Below are positions 14,518 through 21,798 of a DNA stretch of 24,986 bases, in pieces. This DNA is from Acinetobacter sp. UBA3106. GTDB lineage: Bacteria > Pseudomonadota > Gammaproteobacteria > Pseudomonadales > Moraxellaceae. The translations under genes were made by a program, and so were the position numbers. The notes under the pieces were generated by a model that was not told the origin of the DNA, ran no database searches, and worked only from the letters and a program-made list of their open reading frames with translations. The stretch is from contig DFAM01000001.1 of assembly GCA_002365595.1 (NCBI GenBank), positions 119,329-144,314 of the forward strand, read 5' to 3'. The stretch's first letter is position 1. Every line of letters begins with the position of its first letter.

Positions 14518-15513
14518 ATGAAACTTAAATATCTGAGCTTAGCAATTATCACAGCATTCACTTTGACTGGCTGTGGAGGCGGCGGAGGTGGCTCAGACGG
14601 CGTCTACCAAGGTATAGATTCTGGATCTGCCGAAGGAAATCAAAATTTTCAACAATGGCATTATTTTGAAATTGAAGCTGGCTATGCAGTCAATGAACCA
14701 CTTGAATTTGTTCATAATACCTTTACTCTTGATCAGGGCAACGTATATGTTCAAGATGACGCGCCTACACCAGACAATGACATTCTTGTTACTCAAGATG
14801 GTGTTTATCAAGAGTTAGGACCAAAAAATTCCAAATATGGATATTTAGCAGGAACAGGTTCTTTGAATAATTTAGTGTTTACACATAAGCCTTATTCTCC
14901 TGTTGGCTCAACCGGTCTTGTATTTACCACAAATTTCAAAAAAATTGACCTCAACGGCAAAAATGCTTTAGCGACATTAGAGTCCAGAGATCAATGGGAT
15001 ATTGTAAATAATTCAATTCCAAATATTTCTGCACAGCGCCTTGCTTATTATAATTCGGTCAAAGACCTAACTTTCCCTGCGGGTGCATATTGCTTACAAG
15101 TTAGTATTCGCAGCAATAATCAAGAGAATATTTATCTCTACACCAGTGACGAGAGTGACGAAAAATTCGCTTTTGATGGTTATGCAGCAGACTATGCCCA
15201 AAATGACAAGCACATCTTTAAGAAAACCTATAAAGACACCATTGCCTACTTATATTCCTATGACAGTACAGATGCAAACGCAACTTATGGCGCGGCAGAA
15301 TATAAAGGCGACTACTATGGTGCTGGGCGTTATCTAAAAGGAGTTGAATACAGCCTAGCTCAGTACATTCAAGAACAAAAGGACAAATTAAGCAGTACAT
15401 TAACTGAAGCAGAGCGCAAACTGGCTATCGAGGACATTGAAACCTTGAACAATGAATGCAGCTGGTATAATGACACCGCTGCACAATTTATGCAAAACTC
15501 AATGAAACTTTAA
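14518..15513 (+). CDS. Uncharacterised lipoprotein with poly-glycine N-terminus
   Basis: 331-residue secreted lipoprotein. The signal peptide MKLKYLSLAIITAFTLTGC has a perfect lipobox (LTGC, Cys19), immediately followed by six glycines and Ser-Asp, a flexible tether common in surface lipoproteins. The mature protein is Tyr/Asn/Asp-rich and predicted mostly beta, with a helical C-terminus (LSSTLTEAERKLAIEDIETL). Only two other cysteines occur (about 192 and 314), so one disulfide is possible. I recognise no domain or motif. It has a strong ribosome site and its own terminator, so it appears to be a real monocistronic gene. Function unknown; probably genus-restricted, by inference. Confidence 0.8.
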   Translation: MKLKYLSLAIITAFTLTGCGGGGGGSDGVYQGIDSGSAEGNQNFQQWHYFEIEAGYAVNEPLEFVHNTFTLDQGNVYVQDDAPTPDNDILVTQDGVYQELGPKNSKYGYLAGTGSLNNLVFTHKPYSPVGSTGLVFTTNFKKIDLNGKNALATLESRDQWDIVNNSIPNISAQRLAYYNSVKDLTFPAGAYCLQVSIRSNNQENIYLYTSDESDEKFAFDGYAADYAQNDKHIFKKTYKDTIAYLYSYDSTDANATYGAAEYKGDYYGAGRYLKGVEYSLAQYIQEQKDKLSSTLTEAERKLAIEDIETLNNECSWYNDTAAQFMQNSMKL

Positions 15514-15536
15514 ACTGCTCAAGCGAGCGACATCAG

Positions 15537-15562
15537 AAAAGGAGCTTAAAGCTCCTTTTTTT
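15537..15562. terminator. Terminator between the lipoprotein gene and trmO
   Basis: AAAAGGAGC (15537-15545) pairs with GCTCC plus T run (15551-15562) over a small loop. The GC-rich core GGAGC/GCTCC flanked by A4 and T7 can serve both convergent genes. It overlaps the last two bases of the trmO stop codon. Confidence 0.85.
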
Positions 15563-16274
15563 ACGTCAAAATTTCGAGAATTTGCACCTTATGGTCATCC
15601 ACCTTAAACTTCACATTCAAGTCGGCAAACAACATGCCATATACTCGCTTCGCATCATTTTGATAAGCCGGTCTTGGATCAAGCGATAAAACCTGCTCCA
15701 GTTCATTCACAATTTGACTATTTAGCCTGCGAATTTTCATTAAATCCTGCTTTTGCTGTTCGGCACGTTCTGTCCAGATCACAAGCCTTCGTTCAGGTTC
15801 ATCCTGTGCATAACCACTTTGAGCATCCAGCACTGCATCTGAATATTGAATATAGGGTTTAATATCGACAATCGGCGTGCCATCCAGAAGATCGCTGCCT
15901 GTCACATACACACGTAAAGACTTGCCGACTTTTTTCACGTCTTTCAGCTGGACAACGGATAAACCGATGGGTGATGGCCGGTACATGCTGCGCGTGGCAA
16001 ATACCCCGATTTTTTTATTGCCCCCCAGACGCGGTGGACGAACTTGCGGTCTAAAATTTTGACTTTGCTGCTGATTTTTATTGTCATGAAACTGCCACAA
16101 CAGCCAGAGATGACTAAATTCCTCAATCCCTTCAAAAGCGGTTAAATCATTATAAGGCTCAACCATTTCAATATAGGACTCGACCTGTACCAGATTGGGT
16201 TGGCGTGGAATGCCAAATTTTTCTTTATAAGGCGATTTCATATACCCGATTATTGGCATTTTAAGCTCAGTCAT
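15561..16274 (-). CDS. trmO: tRNA (N6-threonylcarbamoyladenosine(37)-N6)-methyltransferase TrmO
   Basis: SAM-dependent enzyme that methylates t6A37 to m6t6A37 in tRNA-Thr, improving ACY decoding. It is a single TsaA/YaeB beta-barrel protein, 237 aa here versus 235 in E. coli. It shows IGYMKSPYKEKFGIPRQP at the start, the FEGIEEFSHLWLLWQFH segment, and the diagnostic RPPRLGGNKKIGVFATR and YRPSPIGLS motifs, then GSDLLDGTPIVDIKPY. The frame opens at a TTG (16298), but ATG 16272-16274 is the natural start. It is divergent from fpr. Confidence 0.93.
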   Translation of the reverse strand: MTELKMPIIGYMKSPYKEKFGIPRQPNLVQVESYIEMVEPYNDLTAFEGIEEFSHLWLLWQFHDNKNQQQSQNFRPQVRPPRLGGNKKIGVFATRSMYRPSPIGLSVVQLKDVKKVGKSLRVYVTGSDLLDGTPIVDIKPYIQYSDAVLDAQSGYAQDEPERRLVIWTERAEQQKQDLMKIRRLNSQIVNELEQVLSLDPRPAYQNDAKRVYGMLFADLNVKFKVDDHKVQILEILT

Positions 16275-16333
16275 AATCACTTTTTCTGATAAGTTCAATT
16301 AAATATATTCAGTTTATCGAGAATGTTTTTAGA

Positions 16334-16355
16334 TTAGAATAGTAAGCTGTTCTAA
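16334..16355. promoter_or_regulatory. Inverted repeat over the candidate fpr promoter
   Basis: TTAGAATAG (16334-16342) and CTGTTCTAA (16347-16355) pair with one mismatch around a 4-nt centre, 25 bp upstream of the fpr ATG. TAGAAT (16335-16340) inside the left arm is a good -10. The position suits an operator. The regulator is unknown: FinR controls fpr in Pseudomonas, but I cannot assign it here. Confidence 0.4.
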
Positions 16356-16379
16356 TTTGATAACTTATTGAGACCTTTA

Positions 16380-17159
16380 ATGGCTGCTTTCAACGTCGAA
16401 AAGATTACTCACGTCCACCACTGGAATGACACTTTATTCTCTTTTAAAACCACTCGTGACACTGCATTGCGTTTTAAAAACGGACAATTTGTGATGATCG
16501 GTCTTGAAGTGAATGGTAAGCCTTTAATGCGCGCTTATTCAATTGCAAGTGCTAACTATGAAGAAGAATTAGAGTTTTTCTCTATTAAAGTTCCAGATGG
16601 TCCTTTAACTTCTATTCTGCAAAAAGTAAAAGTGGGTGATGAAATCCTGGTTTCTAAAAAACCTACAGGTACTTTGGTTCTGGACGATTTGAACCCGGGT
16701 AAAAACTTGTACCTTCTTTCTTCTGGTACCGGTCTTGCTCCATTCCTGTCTGTGATTCGTGACCCTGAAACCTATGAACGTTTTGAAAAAATCATCGTGG
16801 TTCACGGTACACGTTTCATTTCTGAACTGGCTTATCAAGATTTGATTCTCAACGAAATTCCAAACCATGAATTCTTCGGTGAGTTAGGTGCTAAAGAAAA
16901 ATTGGTGTATTACCCAACTGTAACGCGTGAAGATTTCCATACTCAAGGTCGTGTCACCACTGCCATTGAATCTGGTCAATTGTTCGAAAAAATCGGTCTG
17001 CCACGTTTTAACCCGGAAACTGACCGTGCAATGCTTTGCGGTAGCCCTGCATTCCTGGACGACGTTGCGGCTCTTCTTGACCAACATGGTCTAAAAGAAT
17101 CTCCACGTATGGGCGTTTTAGGCGACTACGTCATTGAACGTGCATTCGTTGAAAAATAA
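16380..17159 (+). CDS. fpr: Ferredoxin-NADP+ reductase
   Basis: 259-residue FAD enzyme exchanging electrons between NADPH and ferredoxin or flavodoxin, and linked to oxidative-stress and Fe-S maintenance. The FAD domain carries the RxYS motif (RAYSIAS, about residues 51-57). The NADP domain carries SSGTGLAPFLSVIRD (about 115-129) and MLCGSPAFLDD. It ends VIERAFVEK, the C-terminus typical of bacterial-type Fpr of about 258 aa. The frame opens at TTG 16368, but ATG 16380 is preferred. It is monocistronic, followed by a strong terminator. Confidence 0.94.
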   Translation: MAAFNVEKITHVHHWNDTLFSFKTTRDTALRFKNGQFVMIGLEVNGKPLMRAYSIASANYEEELEFFSIKVPDGPLTSILQKVKVGDEILVSKKPTGTLVLDDLNPGKNLYLLSSGTGLAPFLSVIRDPETYERFEKIIVVHGTRFISELAYQDLILNEIPNHEFFGELGAKEKLVYYPTVTREDFHTQGRVTTAIESGQLFEKIGLPRFNPETDRAMLCGSPAFLDDVAALLDQHGLKESPRMGVLGDYVIERAFVEK

Positions 17160-17174
17160 GATACTTTGAATCAT

Positions 17175-17205
17175 AAAAAACCGAGGTGAATGCCTCGGTT
17201 TTTTT
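17175..17205 (+). terminator. Strong terminator after fpr
   Basis: A perfect 12-bp stem (17175-17186 with 17193-17204) has a CCGAGG/CCTCGG core, loop TGAATG and a T7 run. The A6 on the left arm lets it work in reverse for the lipoprotein pair as well. Confidence 0.93.
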
Positions 17206-17221
17206 AAATCTAAGGATTTAA

Positions 17222-17407
17222 TTATTTACCTCTGCCTTCTTGATTAGCTTGCCCAGTACAACCTGCACCGCCACCAATCACAAAGCCAAGTTCTGCTTTA
17301 CATGAACCAATCATGCGTCCATTAGAATCAAATGTGGTTACTGTTGAAGCACAGCCTGATAATAATACAGCAACTGTCAAAGCCAATAAGCTCGAAATTT
17401 TCATCAT
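17222..17407 (-). CDS. Small lipoprotein, paralogue 1 of a tandem pair
   Basis: 61-residue lipoprotein. The signal peptide has lipobox LLSGC (Cys19), leaving a mature chain of 43 residues. The mature part carries TFDSNGRMIGSCKAELGF and ends in GQANQEGRGK. It has two cysteines 13 residues apart (SCK ... AGC), conserved in the neighbouring paralogue. Ungapped comparison from the lipidated Cys onward gives 20 identities in 39 positions. The chosen ATG (17405-17407) has AGGG seven bases upstream; the frame extends 11 codons further but lacks this site. I do not recognise the family. It sits 32 bp after its paralogue and probably shares its transcript. Confidence 0.7.
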   Translation of the reverse strand: MMKISSLLALTVAVLLSGCASTVTTFDSNGRMIGSCKAELGFVIGGGAGCTGQANQEGRGK

Positions 17408-17439
17408 GTTTTTCCCTACTATAAAATTTTTAAAAATCA

Positions 17440-17694
17440 TTAATTATCTAAAAGTATAATTTTCGATGATTTAGGGGGTTGTGGTAACAATCCTGAATTT
17501 TGATCGACGTTTGAATAATCCACGCCTTCAGAATTGGCCCCACCGTAACAAATTGCGCGAGCCCCCAATATAAAACCCGAAGTGGCTTTGCAGGAACCAA
17601 TCACTTGACCCGTTGCATCATAGGTCACCACTTTCGCGCTACACCCGGTGATTAACACCACAGTACCCGCGCATAAAATTTTAATTAATTTCAC
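17440..17694 (-). CDS. Small lipoprotein, paralogue 2 of a tandem pair (GTG start)
   Basis: 84-residue lipoprotein. The signal peptide MKLIKILCAGTVVLITGC has lipobox ITGC (Cys18). The mature part shares TYDATGQVIGSCKATSGF and GANSEG with paralogue 1, including two cysteines 13 residues apart. It then has an extra C-terminal tail of about 25 residues (VDYSNVDQNSGLLPQPPKSS...) absent from its partner. It starts at GTG 17692-17694, supported by AGGGGG four bases upstream; no ATG is available. The leaders of both genes share TAGTAGGG, so the duplication probably included the ribosome site. Function unknown. Confidence 0.68.
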   Translation of the reverse strand: MKLIKILCAGTVVLITGCSAKVVTYDATGQVIGSCKATSGFILGARAICYGGANSEGVDYSNVDQNSGLLPQPPKSSKIILLDN

Positions 17695-17901
17695 TAAACC
17701 CCCTACTAAAATTCTCTAAAACGTCCAATTTATTTTGAGAAATTATTTACATTCCTTATATTTAGTTTGAATTCTATCAAAATGTTTTTATTTGTAAAGC
17801 AGTAAATATTATGTGAATTGGATATGTATTCTTATTTAGACATGATTTTAATTCATATAAAAAAGCCGCTCTTAGGCAGCTTTTTATAAGAACTTTATTA
17901 T
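17695..17901. other. AT-rich gap between the lipoprotein pair and the cation transporter
   Basis: 207 bp holding the promoter of the lipoprotein pair and, at 17858-17886, a hairpin with A6 and T5 flanks and GCC/GGC core that probably ends the leftward cation-transporter transcript. No ORF is supported. Confidence 0.5.
17858..17886 (-). terminator. Probable terminator of the cation-transporter gene
   Basis: AAAAAGC (17860-17866) pairs with GCTTTTT (17879-17885), with further GC-rich pairing inside. On the minus strand a T6 run follows. It lies about 16 bp after the stop at 17902. Confidence 0.65.
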
Positions 17902-18522
17902 TTACATAACTACGTACTTATGCTCTTTCCGTTCCTGCAATGCTTTATTAATCACCCGATAGCCTGCGGTTAAACCGAGTACTGACATAATGATTGCCAC
18001 GATAATATCCGGCAACATGCTGCCCGTACCAAACACTCCTACCGCGGCTAAAATCACTGCAACATTCCCAATCGCATCATTACGGCTACACAACCAGACC
18101 GATTGCATATTGGAATCGCCATCTCTAAAAGCATATAAAAAGGCAGCTGAAACCACATTCGCAATTAAAGCCAACACCCCAATAAGTCCCATGGTAATTG
18201 CTTCAGGTGGAATCCCTTGCATATAGGCATAAATCACTTTGCCCATGACCACAAAACCGAACACAGCCATGGTGATGCCTTTGAGCAAGGCAACTGTTGC
18301 TCTCCAATATAAACTCATGCCCAATACGGCAAGTGAAATAGCATAATTCACCGCATCGCCAAAGAAGTCTAAGGAATCCGCCCAGAGTGCCGATGAATGT
18401 GCATAAGCCCCACCAATCAATTCAATCAGGAACATGGCCAAATTAATAAATAATGCAATCCATAAAGCGGTACGAAATTTACTGTTCATTTTTGGCGGTT
18501 CAGGTGTGCAACAGCAAGCCAT
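17902..18522 (-). CDS. Short CDF-type cation efflux transporter
   Basis: 206-residue inner-membrane protein with about six hydrophobic segments, matching the transmembrane part of cation diffusion facilitators (Cation_efflux), which export Zn2+, Cd2+ or Co2+ in exchange for protons. The first segments (NLAMFLIELIGGAYAHSSAL, WADSLDFFGDAVNYAISL) and TM5 (SRNDAIGNVAVILAAVG) are recognisable. The usual metal-site HxxxD in TM2 and TM5 reads D-S-L-D-x-x-x-D and S-R-N-D, so the site is modified. The C-terminal cytoplasmic domain is missing. The N-terminus has a CCC cluster (MACCCTPEPP). ATG 18520-18522 has GGAG seven bases upstream and is preferred over the frame opening at 18546. It is expressed from a MerR-type promoter opposite cadR. 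The metal is inferred. Confidence 0.82.
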   Translation of the reverse strand: MACCCTPEPPKMNSKFRTALWIALFINLAMFLIELIGGAYAHSSALWADSLDFFGDAVNYAISLAVLGMSLYWRATVALLKGITMAVFGFVVMGKVIYAYMQGIPPEAITMGLIGVLALIANVVSAAFLYAFRDGDSNMQSVWLCSRNDAIGNVAVILAAVGVFGTGSMLPDIIVAIIMSVLGLTAGYRVINKALQERKEHKYVVM

Positions 18523-18562
18523 ATTTTTCTCCATTACTTTCAACATCTGATGTATTATTCTT

Positions 18563-18593
18563 ATTCAAAACTATGGACTAACTCCAAGGTCAA
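18563..18593 (-). promoter_or_regulatory. MerR-family operator/promoter of the cation transporter
   Basis: On the minus strand, TTGACC (18593-18588) and TTGAAT (18568-18563) are separated by 19 nt, the long spacing typical of MerR-activated promoters. The dyad ACTATGGA-N5-TCCAAGGT (18570-18590, 6 of 8 positions paired) fills the spacer. It lies directly upstream of a CadR/PbrR-type regulator transcribed the other way. Confidence 0.75.
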
Positions 18594-18601
18594 GCCATCC
18601 C

Positions 18602-19015
18602 ATGAAATCAGATAAAAAATATTTAATTAAAGATTTGGCCAATAGGACTCAGCTCAGCACTGACACGATCCGTTTTTATGAAAAAAGGCAGCTGATCCAG
18701 CCGAGTTTTCGGGCAGCCAATAATTATCGTTATTATGATGATGAAACACTGAAACGGCTGATTTTTATCAAGCGTTGCCGTGCACTGGATATGTCGCTCA
18801 AGGAAATTGAGTTATTGATTCAGCTTGAACAAAAACCTGAGCAAGACTGTTGTGTAGTGAATAACGTTATTGATGAACATTTAAGCCATATTGAGCGCAA
18901 AATTTCCGAATTGCAAAAGTTTCAGCTGCAACTGCAACAACTCAGACAATCTTGCGCTACCCAAACCACCATTGATCATTGCCAGATTTTAAAACGGCTG
19001 GAATCTGCTGAATGA
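18602..19015 (+). CDS. cadR: MerR-family Cd(II)/Pb(II)-responsive regulator (CadR/PbrR type)
   Basis: 137-residue regulator. The winged-helix N-terminus (IKDLANRTQLSTDTIRFYEK, residues about 9-28) is followed by the dimerisation helix and a metal-binding C-terminus. Cysteines at about 83/84, 118 and 127, set in DCCVVNNVIDEHLSHIERKI, LRQSC and DHCQIL, match the three-cysteine CadR/PbrR pattern. Such proteins untwist a 19-20-bp-spaced promoter on binding Cd, Pb or Zn. The target is the divergent CDF-type transporter, whose promoter shows this spacing. It is convergent with arsH, with one base between the stop codons and no terminator. Which metal is sensed is inferred from family. Confidence 0.85.
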   Translation: MKSDKKYLIKDLANRTQLSTDTIRFYEKRQLIQPSFRAANNYRYYDDETLKRLIFIKRCRALDMSLKEIELLIQLEQKPEQDCCVVNNVIDEHLSHIERKISELQKFQLQLQQLRQSCATQTTIDHCQILKRLESAE

Positions 19016-19016
19016 A

Positions 19017-19721
19017 TCAGATGAACTTTTGATTCACCCGTTTTGAAAGTTCAGCCGCAGATTCTTTACGTTCTGAATAACGATGGGTTAAGTAACCGGC
19101 CTGTCCACGCGTCAGCAAGGTGAATTTATATAACTCTTCCATTACATCGACAATCCGGTCGTAATACGAAGATGCTTTCATTCGCCCCTCCTCATCAAAT
19201 TCCATAAATGCTTTGGCAATGGAAGATTGATTTGGAATGGTGATCATCCGCATCCAACGTCCTAAAACCCGCATTTGATTTAAAGCATTGAAGGATTGCG
19301 ATCCACCACAGACCTGCATTAAAGCCAAGGTTTTACCTTGGGTGGCACGAATGGCTCCTGCCGCGAGTGGAATCCAGTCAATTTGCGCTTTCAAAATCGA
19401 ACTCATCGAACCATGCCGTTCTGGAGAACACCACACCATACCTTCTGCCCAAGCCAGTAAGGTATGTAATTCCTGCACTTTAGCATGCGAAGTTTCTGCA
19501 TCTTCGGGTAAGGGCAAACCTTTGGGATGGAAGATTTTCACCTCCGCGCCAAAATGCTCAAGAATACGCCCAGCTTCCAGCACTGCCAGGCGACTATAAG
19601 AGCGCTCCCGGTTTGAACCATAAAGCAATAAAATACGCGGTGGATGGGCCAATTCCTTGGCCTGAACCTGCCCAAAGTTGGGTGTCGGTAATAAATCTAA
19701 ATCAATATTCGGTAATGACAT
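19017..19721 (-). CDS. arsH: Arsenical resistance flavoprotein ArsH
   Basis: 234-residue NADPH-dependent FMN reductase of the ArsH family, which oxidises trivalent organoarsenicals and reduces quinones. The flavodoxin-like fold shows LLLYGSNRERSYSRL (FMN phosphate loop, about residues 31-45), SPERHGSMSSILKAQIDWIP (about 99-118) and QVCGGSQSFNALNQMR, all characteristic of ArsH. It is the last gene of the ars operon, 103 bp after acr3. That gap has no strong hairpin. The stop is one base from the cadR stop on the other strand. Confidence 0.94.
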   Translation of the reverse strand: MSLPNIDLDLLPTPNFGQVQAKELAHPPRILLLYGSNRERSYSRLAVLEAGRILEHFGAEVKIFHPKGLPLPEDAETSHAKVQELHTLLAWAEGMVWCSPERHGSMSSILKAQIDWIPLAAGAIRATQGKTLALMQVCGGSQSFNALNQMRVLGRWMRMITIPNQSSIAKAFMEFDEEGRMKASSYYDRIVDVMEELYKFTLLTRGQAGYLTHRYSERKESAAELSKRVNQKFI

Positions 19722-19824
19722 TTTCAGCTCACATTTATTTTATGAACATTCTTCTTAATTCCTCCCTCTGCGGTTAGAAAGGATAAAGAACATTTAAACA
19801 AGAATTTCTTTCATTCCTTGCCAA

Positions 19825-20880
19825 TTAATCAGCAATACGAGTCTCATTGCTATAAAACTTTTTACGCAGCCAAAGTGACACGCTGACTAAAGCAATCAGC
19901 ACAGGCACTTCCACCAATGGACCAATAATGGTGGTAAATGCCACAGGCGAAGCCAAACCGAATGTAGCAATAGCAACGGCTAAAGCCAGTTCAAAGTTAT
20001 TCCCCGCTGCGGTAAAAGAAATGGCTGTGGTGCGTGGGTAGTCATTTCCCATCCATTTGCTCATAAAGAAACTGATAAAGAACATCAATACAAAGTAAAT
20101 GGTCAATGGAATCGCAATACGCAATACGTCCATTGGCAAGCTAACGACATCTGCACCTTTCAGACTAAACATCGCCACAATGGTAAACAGTAGTGCAATC
20201 AAGCTGAGCGGACTAATCTTGGGAATAAATTGAGTTTGATACCACAGCAAACCTTTGGCTTTAACCAGAAATAATCGGGTTAGAAAGCCCAACAAAAATG
20301 GAATGCCCAAATAGATCAGCACCGCCTGGCTAATGGTCCAGAAACTGACATCAATCACTTGTCCGCCCACACCAAAGTAAGGCGGCAAGTAACTTAAAAA
20401 CAGCCATGCATAAGTACTGAAAAACAGAATCTGGAAAATACTGTTAAATGCCACCAATGCCGCGACATACTGGTTATCGCCACAAGCCAGATTATTCCAG
20501 ACCAGAACCATGGCAATACAACGCGCCAGGCCAATCAAAATCAGACCGGTCATATATTCCGGATAATTTTGCAGGAAGATCATTGCAAGACCAAACATCA
20601 AGCATGGTGCAATCAGCCAGTTTTGTACCAGAGATAAAATCAGGGTGCGTTTATCCTGAAACACCTGCGGTAAAGCGGCATAATCTACTTTGGCCAATGG
20701 CGGATACATCATTAAAATCAGACCGAATGCAATGGGTAAATTTACCGACCCTACACTCATTTGATTTAAAGCAGAGGATGCCTGGGGCAAATACACACCC
20801 ATAGCAACGCCTAAAGCCATGGCAATAAAAATCCACAACGTTAGATTTCGATCAAGAAAAGACAATTTTCTAGCAGTCAT
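19825..20880 (-). CDS. acr3: ACR3-family arsenite efflux transporter
   Basis: 351-residue inner-membrane exporter of As(III), with about ten hydrophobic segments. It carries LDRNLTLWIFIAMALGV at the start, ILIGLARCIAMVLVWNNLAC with the family's essential cysteine, and FTAAGNNFELALAVAIATFG, all hallmarks of ACR3 (Arsenical-resistance-3, also annotated arsB). Its length is typical. Its ATG (20878-20880) follows GAGAAGG and lies 11 bp after the arsC stop, so it is co-translated with arsC. Confidence 0.94.
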   Translation of the reverse strand: MTARKLSFLDRNLTLWIFIAMALGVAMGVYLPQASSALNQMSVGSVNLPIAFGLILMMYPPLAKVDYAALPQVFQDKRTLILSLVQNWLIAPCLMFGLAMIFLQNYPEYMTGLILIGLARCIAMVLVWNNLACGDNQYVAALVAFNSIFQILFFSTYAWLFLSYLPPYFGVGGQVIDVSFWTISQAVLIYLGIPFLLGFLTRLFLVKAKGLLWYQTQFIPKISPLSLIALLFTIVAMFSLKGADVVSLPMDVLRIAIPLTIYFVLMFFISFFMSKWMGNDYPRTTAISFTAAGNNFELALAVAIATFGLASPVAFTTIIGPLVEVPVLIALVSVSLWLRKKFYSNETRIAD

Positions 20881-20891
20881 AACCTTCTCGA

Positions 20892-21365
20892 TTAGGCAAT
20901 TTCAGAAATTTTTTCGATTTCTTTGCTTAATTCTTCAACAGATAAATGGGCTAAATCTAAGGCAAAAAAAGCATCAAAACGACGGTTAATATGCTCCACG
21001 GTTTGCATAAAGGCCTTCATTTTTTCATCTTCAGAAACATCTAAATGCGAAGGATCTTCCAGTCCCCAATGTGCCTTAATGGCTTTACCCAGATACAAGG
21101 GGCAAGGTTCTTGAGCTGCTGAACCGCACACGGTAATGACCACTTGCGGATTAAACTGTTCACAATCCTGCATGGTTTTACTGGATAAACCTTGCGTCGA
21201 TATTCCCAAATTTTGCAGGGTTTTCAATGTTAAAGGATGAACTGTTCCAGTAGGTTTGCTACCGGCGCTACAGGCACTAAAGCCCTGCGGTGCACGGGCA
21301 TTAAAAAGTGCTTCCGACAAAATACTACGGCAGCTATTTCCGGTACATAAAAAAAGAAAATTCAT
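20892..21365 (-). CDS. arsC: Arsenate reductase ArsC, low-molecular-weight phosphatase (thioredoxin) type
   Basis: 157-residue cytosolic enzyme reducing As(V) to As(III). The P-loop CTGNSCRS (Cys7 to Arg13) is at the N-terminus. The second and third redox cysteines lie in VCGSAAQEPC, as in thioredoxin-coupled ArsC. The frame opens at GTG 21380, immediately after the arsR stop. ATG 21363-21365, with GGA eight bases upstream, is preferred since the family begins at MNFLFLCTGNSC. It supplies the arsenite exported by ACR3. Confidence 0.92.
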   Translation of the reverse strand: MNFLFLCTGNSCRSILSEALFNARAPQGFSACSAGSKPTGTVHPLTLKTLQNLGISTQGLSSKTMQDCEQFNPQVVITVCGSAAQEPCPLYLGKAIKAHWGLEDPSHLDVSEDEKMKAFMQTVEHINRRFDAFFALDLAHLSVEELSKEIEKISEIA

Positions 21366-21380
21366 TATTATTCCAATCAC

Positions 21381-21704
21381 TTATTCACAACAATTTAAAG
21401 ATTCGCAGTGAGATAAATTCACAGCATTAAAACGGTCATTTTGTACAGCAACGCTGTCTAAAACGTCCAGACACCACTGCGGTAAATCCGCTTGCAAGCT
21501 GTAATAAATCCACTGCCCTTGACGCCGATCTTGCAAAACTCCACTGCTACGTAACAGCGCCAAATGTCGTGAAATTTTTGGCTGGCTCAAGTCCAAAGTT
21601 GCGGTTAAATCGCAGACACATCGTTCGCCCTGTTTCACAATCAGCATGAGAATGTCCAGGCGTGTCTGATCGGCAAGACATTTAAAAAAATTGACTGAAT
21701 CCAT
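21381..21704 (-). CDS. arsR: Arsenite-responsive repressor ArsR
   Basis: 107-residue winged-helix repressor of the ArsR/SmtB family. FFKCLADQTRLDILMLI is followed by ERCVCDL (about residues 27-33), the As(III)-binding CxC of E. coli-type ArsR, and SQPKISRHLALLRSSG is the recognition region. Extra cysteines near the C-terminus (HCESLNCCE) may add metal ligands. It is the first gene of arsR-arsC-acr3-arsH. The operator is probably the palindrome just upstream (21708-21739). Confidence 0.92.
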   Translation of the reverse strand: MDSVNFFKCLADQTRLDILMLIVKQGERCVCDLTATLDLSQPKISRHLALLRSSGVLQDRRQGQWIYYSLQADLPQWCLDVLDSVAVQNDRFNAVNLSHCESLNCCE

Positions 21705-21707
21705 AAG

Positions 21708-21739
21708 ATATATATGTATATACGTATTCCCATATATAT
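21708..21739. promoter_or_regulatory. Candidate ArsR operator, nested palindromes
   Basis: ATATATATG (21708-21716) and CATATATAT (21731-21739) are perfect 9-bp arms around 14 nt. ATACGTAT (21720-21727) is a second, inner palindrome. It begins four bases upstream of the arsR ATG. The position fits autoregulation by ArsR. AT-rich alternation makes some symmetry easy by chance. Confidence 0.55.
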
Positions 21740-21798
21740 TAATGAAAATTTGATGACATTACGATGACGGGTTTGATAATTCCGAGTTTTTTACTAGG

